Below are positions 9,915-21,871 of a stretch of DNA of 64,000 nt, in pieces. Numbering within the stretch: the first letter of the stretch is position 1; every line of letters starts with the position of its first letter. Source of the stretch: Eupeodes corollae (Eukaryota > Arthropoda > Insecta > Diptera > Syrphidae); the NCBI RefSeq assembly GCF_945859685.1, contig NC_079147.1, positions 237,084,765 to 237,148,764 of the forward strand, read 5' to 3'. The notes beneath the pieces were generated by a model that searched no databases, had not been told where the DNA came from, and worked only from the letters and a program-made list of their open reading frames with translations. Both the position numbers and the translations under genes were made by a program.

Positions 9915-10890
9915 CATCAGTTAGAATAGTTGTTCAAAGACTTTACATAGCTTTGGAGAAAGTAAGATAATTGCACTTGATATTTCAAAAGCATTTGATA
10001 GGATTTGGCATCAGGCTCTCTTATCGAAAATGCGTGCTTTCGGTTTTCATGAATCCCCCCTTCATTTGATTAGTAATTCTTTCGAATCTATCAATACAAG
10101 TAGAATTGAATGGATTCAAGTCTGAAAACCACAAAATAAATGCTGGTGTGCCTCATGGCTCTGTTCTATCTCCAATACTCTTACTAATTGTTATTATTGA
10201 TCTTCTGTCTGCAACTTCTTATCCAATACATTGTTTCACTGACGATAGTACTCTTAGCTTTTCATAATCGTTTTCGGACTTACATCTCTCTTCTCCGAAT
10301 GTGGAACTGCATTAAGCTCATTAAATTCCGACCTAAGCAGCATTGTACAAAGGGGAATAAAAAAACCGTGTGGAATTTAATGCTTCGAAAACCCAATGCT
10401 GTCTTGTATTGTTAAAGCGGGATAAACCCCTTTTGCCATTATCCATGGATGGCACTTGCATCAATGAGACTGAATACCTCGATATTCTTGTTATTTGTGT
10501 CACCAACAATCTCTTGTGGAACGATCACATACGCGATGTCGCCAAAAATTCCGCAACGTGTTTGGGTTTCCTTAGGCGATGCAAGAAATATTTCAGCCCT
10601 TCCGATCTGGCTGTTGTCTACAAGACTTAAATACGTCCAAAGCTTGAGCATAACTCCCATATCTGGGCTCGTGTTCCTGCATTTGTTTGTTCTTTAGCTG
10701 TACTACGCGAATGTGGATTGCCTTACCACACTCTGTTTTCCGTATCGTTGCAATATTCAGGAATTCAAAACCATTGTGCACCGACATCTCTTTTCAAACC
10801 GTCTCTCCTCTTCTTAGTGCTCACATAGTGTATCGGCATAATAAGGGCAGTAATATTTCTTTGAGTTTGCGCTTTTTATAAAAAAGTGTT
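9915..10890 (+). mobile_element. CR1/L2-like LINE, 3' half, copy 1
   Basis: Plus-strand frames read IALDISKAFDRIWHQALLSK, then MRAFGFHES, a decayed VPQGS block near 10150-10180, a decayed FADD box near 10240, and a thumb segment at 10370-10630 containing FNASKTQCCLVLLKRDKPLL and LGFLRRCKKYFSPSDLAVVY. From about 10690 comes the typical C-terminus RMWIALPHSVF and the block ending in the YRHNKGSNISLSLR motif. About 60 residues are missing near 10650, where the thumb joins the C-terminus directly. Stops and frameshifts are frequent. The same family is represented in reverse at 31930-33560, which allows these blocks to be recognised. Confidence 0.8.
10370..10630 (+). pseudogene. LINE RT thumb/connection fragment
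   Basis: An 86-residue open stretch: an N-terminal FNASKTQCC motif (the lysine-containing motif D region after FADD), then GTCINETEYLDIL and NLLWNDHIRDVAKNSATCL, a pattern found after the palm in non-LTR RTs (…LGxxxxxxLxWxxHI). It ends by stop where the element has an internal deletion. Almost the same protein is readable on the minus strand at 32183-32605. Confidence 0.75.
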
Positions 10891-11950
10891 TAAATAAAGA
10901 ACTTTTTCAACCCGCGTCGGCTTTCATGCTTAAACGAGAACTGTTTAAAATTTTGTGACATTAGCTTCATACGAGTGTTTTTTTTTACTTTTACCACCAG
11001 CTATAGATTCAAAACTCAGAAATAAAGGCACGCTAAAGACTTTTAACCGCAAGAATTGGATTTAAGTCGAGTCAATACCTTCAATTATTTTCGAGATATT
11101 TGAGTTCAAAATCAATTCTTACCAACTTTTAGTATAGGTACTTTTGTAGGATTTCATTTTTTGTAAGAGAGCAGTCACTCCGAAATTTTAATAACTAAAC
11201 CAGAATTCACAAAAGTTATAATATGATAAATAAAATTTATTTTTTTGTTTGAAAAATTATATTTTATCAAATTTTTAATTGCACAGCTCTGTATTCCTCT
11301 TATATATGAATGTGTGAACATTGGAGTACATATTTATATGAATAAAACAAATAAAGCCTCAAAGAGTGCGAACTATATACGAATGAAGAGAAAAGAATAA
11401 AGAATAATTATGTGCGAGAAAGTAAACGTTGATTAATTCCCGTTATATGTATGTATGTGTGAGGCTAGGTCGTCTACGGGCCTATATAAAACAACACAAC
11501 CCACATTACAGGCTGAGCGAGCTGACTTCCTTGTTCGAATGCGTGACTATTTTGCCCCCGAGTAACTCTATTGACTTAAAGAAAACACTTCCTGCTTTTC
11601 TTTTCTTTTCTTTTTTATACATATAAACGAAACAGGATAATGTTAACGTGACGCTTGACACAAATCGTCTTTTTTCCCTCACCCTACTTTCTTTTTACCT
11701 ATCACCTATCTTATAGAGCAATGAACCCTTTAGTAGATATGTTATCTTCTATTTTTATACTCTGTTCATATATAGATTAAAATATCTAACTCTATATTTT
11801 CAAAATAACCAAAGTTATGGCATTCGCCCGAGGATTAATTATCCTGAAATCACGATGACAATAAGGACGTAATAAATGGTAAATTAAAACGATGACAAGG
11901 AACCAATCTGCAACGTTTAACATTGCTCGAAGAACAAGGACGACAACTAC
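10891..11950. repeat. AT-rich DNA with one stray unit of the ~165-bp satellite
   Basis: At about 11080-11170 the sequence TTTGAGTTCAAAATCAATTC followed by TTACCAACTTTTAGTA resembles one unit of the tandem array at 23.0-24.0 kb, so a single or solo unit lies here. The remainder, including ORF 11429-11626, shows nothing recognisable. Confidence 0.45.
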
Positions 11951-12740
11951 ACGTAACAATGACATAGGCAACATCACACCGCCCGACACCGACACCTACA
12001 CCTACACCGGCATTGGCATCGGCATCAGCAGCATCATCGTTGCCATATCACCGTCACTTCAGCTACGACGCGACGGCAATGGCAACGGCGACGGGCGATG
12101 ATGGTTTTAACAAAAATGACTGTAAATCCCCCAAAAAGGATTCAGGATTGTGCACCACCACCCGCACATACATAACTTTGGTAAGCCAAAGCCAGAGCCA
12201 CATCATAGCCACATAGCCGTAGCCGTAGAACCTCATCAATCATGTGGCAACGAAGGCAGCTTCAACATTCTGAGGAGCAGAAGAAGCAGCACAAGCACAC
12301 GCCAAAGCTGATTCTGAATCTGAAGCAGAAGCAGCATCAGCTGATTTGTCTTTCGGCTTTCAGTGTTCCTGTCATGTAACACAAGAGAAGAACTCGGCCT
12401 AGTTTTTCATCTTCTTCCCCGAAACAGAAGTGAAGGATATTTTTTGTTGTTTTTGTCGAAGCAAGTCTTTTTCTTGTTCGTTGTGTCGACATAAATTTTA
12501 AAATATCACCTCATCACCGTCATCAACTCTCCGTTCTCCGTTCCACACCGCGCCGCAACACGCCGCCGATGATTTTCTTCCGTTTCCTGACAAGACAAAA
12601 ACGAATGACATAGGCGGGGCTGGGCGGAGCGTTACGGAACTTCCAGTGTAATTTTAATAACATGCTGCCAAAACCATGTGATGTGAATTGACCTGCAAAA
12701 TCATTTGGATGACGCGGGCGTCATTTGTTTTTTTTAGCAA
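11930..12740. other. GC-richer simple-sequence region, possible host regulatory or UTR DNA
   Basis: Compared with its surroundings this region is GC-richer and full of short tandem motifs: CACCGACACCTACACC near 11980, GGCATTGGCATCGGCATCAG near 12010, and CAG/AAGCAG-like runs at 12270-12350. The overlapping ORFs (11892-12101, 12013-12216) translate these repeats into Thr/Gly/Ser strings and are not genes in my judgement. A GGCGGGGCTGGGCGGAGCG stretch at about 12612 could be a GC box-like promoter element. This is the best candidate in the window, with 0.94-1.2 kb, for host non-coding sequence. Confidence 0.35.
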
Positions 12741-13029
12741 TGAGAGGCAAGATATGGTGAGTGCGTTGTTGCGTGTGACAGTTGTAATAGTTGCCAGGTA
12801 TTAAGAGTTGTTTTTTGGGAAATTAAGGATTACAATATGCTTGATTACCATAATCTTCTGCTATGACAAGGATACTATAAAGTAAGGACTTTGTGCTGTG
12901 CAATTTTAATCCTTTTTTAAACCTTCTGTTACACCAGAGTTGTGGAAGCGTTAACAAAATAGGGAAGCACTTAAGAGGAGATATAGTACCTACAGCATTT
13001 TTGTCTTTGAGCTTTGAAAGTCAAAATTT

Positions 13030-13340
13030 GAAGGAGAGCTAAAGTTGGGTAGTAAGGCATTCCACATTCTTGATGTGCGGTTCAAAAAAATGATCTCTTC
13101 ACTGGACAGAACGTTCGAAATTGAACTTGAGGGTAAAGTGATGATCATTTCTGGAAGTGCGAGTATTACAACTTATTTGTTTGAGGGGGGAGGAATTCAG
13201 CTGAATAACTCTTCGAAACTTTGTTTTGAAAATATTGGTATAACAATGAAAGACATACAACACTGCGGCAGTGTTCGAAAAGTGTAAAATTGTACGTTAT
13301 AGTTCCATTGCTTAGGTTTTCGGAGATTGCGAAGGTACCT
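13030..13340 (-). mobile_element. CR1/L2-like LINE, 3'-terminal fragment, copy 2
   Basis: GGCATTCCACATTCTTGATG at 13058, read in reverse, gives the conserved RxSRMWNALP-type C-terminal motif of this LINE family (here decayed to HIKNVEC). GCGAGTATTAC near 13159 matches the equivalent position in the copies at 28.6, 31.9 and 46.0 kb. The open frame 13045-13287 on the plus strand is an antisense shadow. Confidence 0.55.
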
Positions 13341-13499
13341 CAAACGCATCTGATAAGTTATTCGATGTTTAGCATATAAAATTTGTAAGCTAACTGTGAT
13401 ATTTCTACGTGAATATGAAGTGAGTTATAAGTATTTAGTTTTGACTGCCAGTTCTTACACTTTTCAAATCTTCAAGTCCAAAAAAGAGTATCCCTCAAA

Positions 13500-14285
13500 A
13501 TTTTGTGAACTTACGATTTCGTGTGACAAAATCACCTGATATGTCATGGACAATCTTTGATAGTAGATGTTTGAAATTTTTCAGTACTGGTAGTTTGGGC
13601 AAATTGAACTCATCTGCGGAGGTGAAAACAAAAGCCTTGGTTGACTACCAAAAATTGCTTGGCATTACCAGTCGCATTTTGTCAGTCGAGGTGTTTGAAT
13701 CGTTTCAGGATTGTTGCCATAACGTCAGCTTTTTTCCTTAAGAAAATCAAAATGCTTACAATCACAACTTCAAGGTTTCAAGCTTTGTTTTCAAACAAAA
13801 TTTATCTTGTATATGTTATCATTCCTCCATCTGCTCTAAGCTGGTTCCTTGACAATAACTTTTAGGTTACTTAAGCTCCAGAGCCAGATGCGGTAATTTT
13901 GATTGTTAACGTAGCGATGATTTGTGCCGCCCGAATTCATGGTCCAATTCAAGCTGTTGGAAGGCCCAATCTATAAAGCTTTCAACTGCTTAGTCAATTT
14001 GAATTCGCAATTCCCTTTAAGCTAATGCATTAAATGTTGAGGAGTTGATATTTGTAAATTGAGGATTTAAGGTCTAAAAGAATTATGATTTGTGTCCACT
14101 TCCAGAATAGTTTCACGAACTTTTTTCAACTTTTGTAAAGCAGGCGTGTTGCTTCACTTTGGACAAAACTTCATTTAAAAAAAAAAACAACGTTGTTTAA
14201 GCGTGGCCAAAGCAAGGCCTTCCCTTAATTCAAGCTAAAAGTATAATTGACTAACGATTTCAGCAATTATTGATTTCTTTTTAAT
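13500..14285 (-). pseudogene. Mariner-like transposase relic
   Basis: On the minus strand, around 13960-13900, two frames joined by a frameshift read ESFIDWAFQQLELDHEFGR and then YVNNQNYRIW followed by NLKVIVKEPA. This matches the (R)RxFxDWALEQLxxDxxFxRxIxFSDEAHFxLNGYVNxQNYRIWGxENPKV stretch around the first catalytic Asp of mariner transposases. Downstream (lower coordinates) pieces such as LLKEKS and KIVHDISGD suggest the rest of the protein in broken frames. The FSDEAHF aspartate itself is lost in the frameshift. It resembles the fragment at 52030-52470 more than the rosa-type copies. It separates two LINE fragments, probably an insertion. Confidence 0.55.
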
Positions 14286-15080
14286 AAAGGCTACGGATGT
14301 AAGTGTTGAAATAATAAAGAAAGGGGAACAGTCAAATGAAACAGAGAGAAGCCGATGTATGAAAAGTATGTCAGCAATTTGTCTACTTTGTGTTCCTGTA
14401 ATGAGTTGACGTTTAACAGTTGGAGGCAGTTGCGATAAAGTTGTAAGATCAAAGGAATTTCAAAGGCAGAGTTGACCTTATTAATTATTTCATGAACATG
14501 AAGTTTTAGGTCACATAAAAGGCCAAGAGCCTTGATGTTTCTTACTGCAATGTCAGATAGTTGTTTCAATGCGTTTATATCAAAGCAGTTTTTGGTACAC
14601 CAGGTAAATAAATTGTCTAAATCTATTTGGAAGACATATGTATATGTTTTCCTGTGCTGCAATGATTTTGGTATCATCAGCGAAAAAAGATATTTAACAA
14701 TACTTGATGGTGATGTCAATGTCGTAAATTCTAAATTAAAAAGTAGAGGTACTAAATGACTACCTTATGGGATACCAGAAGTAATATAGGATAGGATCGT
14801 GTGTATCTTAACTGGAAATACTATTTACGATTCTCAAGAAGCAATCAGTAGACACTTCAACTTCATTCCCCTTACCAAAGGCTTTTAGTGTAAATCCAAC
14901 AAAATATACAAGGTTTGAGAATCTGTTTTTTTTTTTCAAGAAAAACATTTAAAATACTTTCAAAAAACGTTGATAAAATCGCTTCGTGACTGAGAACTTG
15001 ATTGTCCCGTACGTTATTTTGTAAATCAAGGTAAGCACTTGCAATAAGTTCAAAATTTGAAGATCTGCTCAAATGAGCTG
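14286..15080 (-). mobile_element. LINE reverse-transcriptase fragment, PQGSHLGPLLF type
   Basis: Minus-strand blocks in order: HEAI...STFFESILNVF and a decayed DFTKAFD-like stretch (15072-14880), then TSGIP*GSHLVPLLFN (14800-14740), the equivalent of the TSGIPQGSHLGPLLF box B, then KYLFSLMIPKS/ADDTKI (14720-14680) carrying the ADD of box C in a shifted frame, then LDNLFTWCTKNCFDINALK (14650-14580) and VRNIKALGLLCDLKL (14550-14500). The open 142-residue frame at 14291-14719 covers the last parts. It differs from the CR1/L2-like family at 31.9-33.6 kb. The 3' end is cut off at about 14285 by the mariner relic. Clade uncertain (jockey/CR1 group). Confidence 0.65.
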
Positions 15081-15730
15081 TGTGTGCGAAATTTTACCCC
15101 GGTAAACAGTTGCTTAAAACACTTTCCAGGCTAGCAACTGGAGATTGGGTTACAACCTCAGCGAAAAATTGTAGGGGCAGCAAACCCGAGAGGGGGGAGA
15201 GGTGTTTCCACTCTTCTTAACCAGACGGTATCGGAGGAATTCACGAACACCATATAAGGCTTCTACGACTTATTCGGAGCCTAGGCCTATGAGCAGCGAT
15301 TTTATTCGGCTCCCCGTCCTTGGAGTTATACTAAAGATCTGGCTCTTTAGGTTGCGGGTTGTGCCGTCGGGGTGACTTCCTGAATACGTGAAAACATCAT
15401 AGTTGAGAAGCACCAACAAGCCTCGGATACGGACGGATTTACTTTTGACAACCTAAGCAAACGAATTAAGGTCCCTTAACAAACCACGTGAGACCGAAGA
15501 AATAGCGGATACCCCAGACTGCTATAAAGCAGATAGCACCGCCATCCAGGAAATACGATGGGATGGGCCGGGCAAAAAGAGGATGAAAAACTGCGACATT
15601 TGCTATTGTGACTACTACTGAGAAAATCAACAGCGCTTATTTGGATGCGGCTTTGTCCTTGGAGCCAGACTAAGACAGAAGAGAAAGACGATAACACCAA
15701 AGATATGTTCTTCGATCTCGGCGAAACGTC

Positions 15731-16213
15731 ATGGTAGCCAGTACGTGTTTTCCACATCTCAACATCCACAAAGGAACTTGGACTTCTCCAGATCAATCTA
15801 CCGTCAACCAGATTGACCATATTGCGATCGACGCCAGACAGGCTTCCAGCATCATGGATGTCCGAACTTTCAGAGGAGCTAACATCGATTTCGACCACTA
15901 CCCCGTTGTAGCCAAGGTAGCACTTCGGGTTTCTAGACCCCAGGCAAAACAGGGAAATGTTGGGAGAAGCTACAACGTTGAACTGCTAGAATCGCAAGAG
16001 ATCGCCAAATCCTTTTCCGACCGAGTTACAAGTAACCTCTCTCGAAGTTCTCTGCCGCCAATACAATGTATCGAAAACCAGTGGCAACATTGCCAAGATG
16101 CAATCAGAGAAGCCGCCTCTGATGTGCTGGGTTTCAAGAAACCGCCCACAAGGAAACCCTGGTTCAATAAGGAATGTCGGCAGGCAAATGCAGCCAAACA
16201 ACAGGCACGCTAA
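15731..16213 (+). pseudogene. RTE endonuclease C-terminal part and linker
   Basis: A 160-residue open stretch: SPDQSTVNQIDHIAID, then DVRTFRGANIDFDHYPVVAK. This matches the last third of the apurinic-type endonuclease (exonuclease/endonuclease/phosphatase fold) of RTE LINEs, with the Asp of IDH and the final DH pair of the catalytic site kept. It then runs into the linker with RKPWFNKECRQANAAK typical before the RT. In fly genome annotations such ORFs are often misnamed craniofacial development protein 2-like. The upstream endonuclease half lies in other frames from about 15500, so this is a broken gene. Confidence 0.85.
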
Positions 16214-17485
16214 GCGGTGCTGCATAAAAAGACGAGAGCTGCTTATGAGCTCTATGAGCAGAAGAGGCAAGAGGAACGCCGACTTCTCAGAAGAAAAAGA
16301 GAGGGCATGATAAGCGTGCGGTCGAAGATATTGAGAGGTTAAAAAGCAGGAATGAAGATCGAAAGTAATAGGAGCAGGTGAAACAAAATTCACAAGTCCA
16401 TAAACCTAGAACCGAAGGCTGCAAAGACGAAATTGGAAACATCATAGCGGAACCGCAGTCACTGCTGAGAATATGGAAGGTCCACTTCTTCAGACTGTAT
16501 AACGGCACCGATGAACCGAATTCCGCTGTCAGGCAGGATAATCCATTCAACATAGAGGACGAAAGTCAACAATCCGGTGCTTCCGACTTAGACGAAGAAG
16601 AGATGGCTTGAATGCCATCTCTGCTCTTTAAAGCAATTGAAGATAAGTTGGTTTAGAGCATACGCCAAAGTATCTGTCAGATATGGGCGGAAGAAAGCAT
16701 GCCTGATGAATGGAACCTCAGTATTGTTTGCCCGATCCTAAAAAAAAGGAGACTCTATAAACTGCACTAACTATAGAGACATCAGTCTACTTAACATTGC
16801 TTAAAAAAATCGTCTCTGCCGTAATATGTGAACGTCTTAAGCCCATCGTCTACAACCTTTTAGGTCATTATCAGTGTGGTTTTATACCAGGAAAGTTCAC
16901 AGTCGATCAAATATTCACATTACGGCAGATTCTTGAAAAACCCCAGAACATCAAATCAACATTCAGCATCCCTTCATCGATTTCAAGTTCGCATATGACA
17001 CCATTTATAGGAAGGCGCTGTATAGACCCATGTCTAGTATTGGCATCCCTGCTCGTTTGTTTGCACCATGAATTTGATGTCAAAAATTGCTGTTATGCAA
17101 TTTCTTTAACTTCATCCTTGAAAGAATATTAGAGAACTCCTACATCAACAATAGAGGCAATATCTTTCAAAAGTCTGTCCAATTACTAGAATATGCTGAT
17201 GACATGATCGGAAGAACTCAGCGTGATGTCAATGGGGCTTTTGTGAGTATTGAGACAGATGTGGAAAAATGGGTTTAACGGTTAATGAGGGCAAAACAAA
17301 GTACATGCTGTCATCAACCGACAGCATGTAGACGTCACCGACCGAAATCTCGACCCAAACGTCCCCATCGACAGTCGTAGCTTTGAGGTAGCTAAGGAAT
17401 TAGCGTACAGCAAAACAACACCAGCGCTGAGATCAAACGCAGAACAACTTTTGCTAACCGCTGTTTCTTTGGACTAAGAAAGCAA

Positions 17486-17839
17486 TTGAGTGGTAAAGTC
17501 CTCTCTCGAGGGACCAAAGTGTTGCTATATAAGACCCTTATCATCCCCGTCCTGCTATACGGTGGAGAAGCAAGGACCATGACAAAAGCGGATGAAAGCA
17601 CCTTGGGTCGCTTCGAGAGAAAAGTTCTTCTTGTGATCTACGGTCCCGTATGCATCGAAGGGGAGTGGAAGGGAAGATGGAACAACGAGCTGTACGGGCT
17701 GTACAACGACGGAGACTTAGCCAGAGGGGTAAAACTGCAACGATTAAGATGGCTGGGTCACGTAGAGCGCATGGAAACCAATGCTCCGGCCCAGAAATTC
17801 ATCGAATCCACACCCACAGGACAGCGCAGTAGAGGGTAG
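17486..17839 (+). pseudogene. RTE ORF2 C-terminal fragment
   Basis: A 117-residue stretch: LSRGTKVLLYKTLIIPVLLY, GGEARTMTKADESTLGRFER, KVLLVIYGPV, then GEWKGRWNNELYGLY and RLRWLGHVERMETNAPAQK. This is the hallmark end of RTE reverse transcriptases. It continues past a frameshift near 17835 as RPRIRFRAQVESNLTKLGA to the stop near 17938. The same protein is readable in copies B (37460-37780) and C (59660-59990). Confidence 0.85.
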
Positions 17840-17987
17840 AGGGAGACCGCGGATCAGGTTTCGTGCACAAGTTGAGAGTAACCTTACTAAACTTGGAGCC
17901 CGAAACAGGAGACATTTAGCTAAGGATCGAGGTAAATGAAGAAGTTTGTTGGGTGAGGCCCTAGTTTACACCTTAAGTAAGTAAGAA

Positions 17988-18400
17988 CAAAACCCAAAAT
18001 CACAAACTCCTGCATTTCGCGATGAATTTAAAAGTTTAATTAATTAATTTTTCTAAAGAGTATAATGACATCAATATAACCACCCACAAAAAATTGTTTT
18101 ACAAATTTAAAATTTGAATTGAAACTAAAGTCAATATAATTCCATCGCGTCAATTTAGAAATGCCATAACAAATTAAATATTAAGCAAATATTTTTTTAT
18201 TTTTCAAAACATCTGCAATTGTCTACAACTGGCAACTATGGGCTTAGTTTGCCCCATCAGCCAGTGCATAGCATTTCGGTGTGATTTTGGAACAATCATG
18301 TGCGTTTTTGGTGTGTGTTTTTTCGTTTTGTTGTTGTTGTTTTTACTTCGAACGTTTATACATATGCATAGTTATGGATATTTTCGTTTCCTGCGGCAGC
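17988..18400. other. AT-rich DNA, nothing recognised
   Basis: No coding or repeat signal that I can support. Confidence 0.4.
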
Positions 18401-18403
18401 ATA

Positions 18404-18516
18404 AAGAGTCCATCCATCCAGCAGTCCATCTATCTATCTATCTATCTATCCATCCATCCATCCATCCAACCAAACCATCCAAACCATTCATTCATTCGTT
18501 CATTCATTCATTGAAG
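18404..18516. repeat. CCAT/CTAT/CATT microsatellite
   Basis: Tetranucleotide repeats in sequence: CCATCCAT, CTATCTATCTATCTATC, CCATCCATCCATCC, then CATTCATTCGTTCATTC. The 143-residue ORF at 18238-18669 is the translation of this repeat (IYLSIHPSIHP, FIHSFIHS) with low-complexity flanks and is not a gene. Confidence 0.9.
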
Positions 18517-20900
18517 CCCGTGTGTTATATGTGCAATGTGCATCAAGGACGAATGTGGGCTTTTGGAATTGTATTGTTGATAAGAGAAAAAAAGGAAAAG
18601 CATCCTAGACCACATCACCGGAGGGACGCGAAAGCGAAAACAAAAACAAAACCAAAAAAGGAAAAATGAAAGGAGCCATCAATATGGTGTTGAGGTTGAG
18701 CGTGAGCGTGGTAAAATATCACCACCTCGCACGATTATTGTTTTCGAATTCGAAAACATTCAACATTCAACAACTCAGGTTGTTTTCTGTTCATAGTTTT
18801 CTGTTGTTTAAAGCTGCATTAGCACTTGAAACCTATTTTCACCGATGTGTGACATTTTCCTGAAAGGGTGTTTTTTTCAGTTCATTCTTCTTTTTTTTTA
18901 ATTTTTGTATTTCTATTTTTGAAAAAAAAAGGAAAAGTAGGTTTGTTCTTTTTTTTTAATATTATTTTTATTTCTATTCACTTGAAACACTCAGAGAGTA
19001 GTTGTGTAGCCTTTTGTTCTGGTTTTATGGAGTAAAATGTTTGGCATTTATTTGTTGGCTTTGTTTGAAAAACCGCTGACATTACTATCAGCTTTTTCGA
19101 ATGGCATTGGGGGTCAGTGGATTTTGGTGGCAGTGGAATTGGAATAGTGTAGCAGGGCAGCATTCCTATATACAGCAAGGATTCTGAATCTGATCCTGAT
19201 TCTGTATACGATGTGGATTGAAATTTCAATTTGGGGGATTTTCAATGCACTGCTGTGTGTGAGAGGGGTTTTGTTCTTTTCTATATATTTTTGAAAACGG
19301 AAGGAAACACAGTATGGGGGTGAGAAAAAGGGGGTTGAGAATTGTATTGTAACGATATACTTTTTTTATTTGAGAGAAGAAAAAAAAAGATGAAAGGAAG
19401 CAGTAACCAAAAAATAAAGGATTCTCAATTCTATTTTTTTGTTTAGCTTTTTGTATTGCGCTTAGGGATTGTGGTGAAATCACACTTATATGATCCAGAA
19501 TAGATTTGCTCTTGGATACAGAGTCAAAGCAATTGGAGATTATTATTCTTTTTTTTTTTTCTTCCTATAACAAACACGTGCCAATAGAATCGGATACGTG
19601 TGTAGTTAATTTATTTGTTGCCCCATTCAGAGAAATAGGAAAAATAAAACGAAGAATATTGTTTGGGGTTTAAGTATAGGTATAGTAGGTATAGGTACTA
19701 GTCTTGTATGCAGAGAGGGATGAAAAGTACCTATAGGAGTACATCTGGAGTATCGATGATATTCTTGAAGTGAACATGCCATTAGGGAAAATGCTATTAC
19801 CTTCTTTATCCTTTTCATATAGGGAAAGTCTATTAACTTGGCATTGTAATGTCATATGCATTATCTAGGACAGAGTATACCTATACCAATGTACTTAGGG
19901 AAGGGATGAAAATTATGTTGCGAGTTCTTTTCATCTGATGCTTATAGGTTTGAAAAGAGGGATGTGTTCATATTCATGGGTTGGGTATATCTAGTATAGT
20001 ATGTATTTCACAGTTTACTTGAATTTGTGTCTTCTTTTATAAAATTCAAGTTCATTGACTGCTATCGAATATTGTTCTTATTATTCATTTACGAATAACA
20101 ACTCAATCAGGTTTTCATAAGTAATTTAAAATGAAATAGCTGTTTTTGACGTGTTCGTTAATATTGAAGAGATGTTTATTAGGAATAGTTGTCAGAAATT
20201 AAATATATAAAACAAATTATGATATGATATATTTACAGCATTCAAATTAGAATAATTTCGAAAAAGTTGAATGTGATTCAGTCTTGAAAAAAAAGGATGA
20301 AAAAGACATGAAATAATTTCTTAAAGAGATTGAAATAAGTACACAATTAAAAGAACTGTCTTACCATTTTTTCCTCAAAAGAAAACATGGCGTTATTTCA
20401 TCTATTTGATGGGGGATTCATTCTTAGGGTTTTTTTTACGGTGCCCTGAGATGAAAGCAATTAAAGATAATGCTGTTTAAGTTGAAAGTGTTTTCGAAAA
20501 CTTCAAAGAGAAGAAGATTTTTGACATTACTTGTAGGAAGTTTATCATGTTTTCAAATAATTATCTGCAGATTGTTTTGGTATCGGAGCTGGATTTATAT
20601 TTTTTCATTTTGGTAAAATTTGATTTTTAACGACTTTTACCAATTTTTAAAACATTGACCAATTGCCTCATTGGTATTGAAGCCCCATTCTATAGCACTA
20701 TTAAGTTCTGGTATAATAAATTCAATAATAAAAAACTTCTGTTCAGCGCGAAGTTTCTGAAATTCATTCAAATTAAGTTAATTGTTAAAATAATTGATAA
20801 TTCAATCCCTTAATGTTCAGAACCGGGAGGGTGCCTTGATTAGCATAAATAAGATTGTCGATATGCTTTTTCTAAAAAATTAACAATAACATTTAAAATT
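18517..20900. other. AT-rich DNA with short TAGGTATAG runs; no gene
   Basis: Contains GATTCTGAATCTGATCCTGA at about 19180-19200 and TATAGGTATAG-type short repeats at 19670-19700, several T9-T12 runs, and ORFs without any recognised domain. I see nothing else I can support. Confidence 0.4.
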
Positions 20901-20939
20901 TTATTTTAAAACCGATCTTGGGCATAGCTGTTAAAATTT

Positions 20940-21320
20940 AACCACTCCGAAAATCTAAAGTTGTTCCGCAGTGCAAACGTTGCCAAGCTTTTGGTCATAA
21001 CCAAAAATACTGCAACCGATAGTTTGCTTGTGTAAAGTGCGAGGGAAAACATGCAACTAAAAATTGTCATATGAGCAAAGATCAGTAAGCAAAATGTGTG
21101 AAATGCCAGGGTAATCACGTGTTAAGGTATAGAGGCTGCCCAGTTGCCAAAAAATTCCAAAAATTTAGAAGCAAAAATACATCTGCTAGAGACAAACCCA
21201 GAAACACAGTAAATAACGATTTAACTCCTGAAAACAATACTAAGAAGGAACCGCCTAAAAAGGCTGTTCAAAGTAAAAGTGATGAAAATAAAGCCTACGG
21301 AAGAATGAAGAGACTTCCAT
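20940..21320 (+). pseudogene. Jockey ORF1 (nucleocapsid-like, three CCHC zinc knuckles)
   Basis: The protein binds LINE RNA into a ribonucleoprotein. Three zinc knuckles are readable: CKRCQAFGHNQKYC, CVKCEGKHATKNC and CVKCQGNHVLRYRGC, with TAG (about 21019) and TAA (about 21087) stops between them, followed by a Lys-rich tail with KNTSARDKPRNTVNNDLTPE and ending near 21320. The N-terminal half of a normal ORF1 is missing, so the copy is 5'-truncated. Confidence 0.8.
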
Positions 21321-21871
21321 AAAAGAAATGCTACAACTTATTCTTAAAAGAATTGATAAACAGGATTTGAATATCAAACAGCTAAGCGAAAAAGTCGTTC
21401 TTAAAAAACAATTATGGACAGACCACTTAAAATGGCTACATGGAATGCAAACGGTCTTATACAACATTCATCCGAATAAAAAATTTTTTAGCTCTAGAAC
21501 ATATCGATATTTGCCTGGTGTTCGAAACTCTTTTCTCCAATGGGAAAAGTCTAGATAATGTAATAGAAAACTATTCATGTTAACACGCTCCAAATCCAGC
21601 TGACAAGGCAAGAGGTGGATCGGCGATTTTTAGAAAAGAAAGCTTAAAACATTATGAAGTAACCAAGTTTACTAGTGAAAATATGCAAGTAACAGACCGA
21701 TTGTTTAGGGTAAGGTACGACCAAGAATACTCGGAATTGAAGAAAAGGTGTACCACAAGGAAGTGTCCTAGGTCCTACCATGTATTTACTATACACAAGG
21801 GATATTCCAGTTGGTAATCACACCATAATGGCTACTTTTGCAGATGGTACCGCAATTTTGGTATCCGACAA

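Larger units (their letters stand above)
15127..17987 (+). mobile_element. RTE-type LINE, copy A (most complete, internally deleted)
   Basis: The element begins with a 5' UTR shared with copy B (36.25 kb), e.g. CAACTGGAGATTGGGTT and CTTCTACGACTTATTCGGAG. The endonuclease follows: AIQEIRWDGPGKK near 15530, then INQIDHI-type sequence and DVRTFRGANIDFDHYPV at 15731-16213. A linker with PFNIEDESQQSG comes at 16378-16611. RT pieces are CERLKPIV, CGFIPGK and TVDQIFTLRQILEK at 16797-16960, and LEYADDMIGRTQRDVNGAF (palm box C) at 17190-17250. The C-terminal region at 17486-17839 contains TKVLLYKTLIIPVLLYGGEA and RLRWLGHVERM. The 3' end is ACCTTAAGTAAGTAAG, the short-repeat tail usual for RTE elements. 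Deletions remove parts of the fingers (near 16615) and the palm (near 16980-17090). Several stops; not active. Confidence 0.9.

Noticed and set aside
11892..12216. Thr/Gly-rich ORFs in the GC-richer region
   Set aside because: They follow the CACCTACACC and GGCATCGGCATC simple repeats and overlap in two frames; no conserved domain.
13045..13287. 80-residue ORF on the plus strand
   Set aside because: It is the antisense of a LINE C-terminal fragment, which gives recognisable protein motifs on the minus strand.
18238..18669. 143-residue ORF
   Set aside because: Its sequence is the translation of the CCAT/CTAT/CATT microsatellite with T- and A-rich flanks; no domain and no codon signal.
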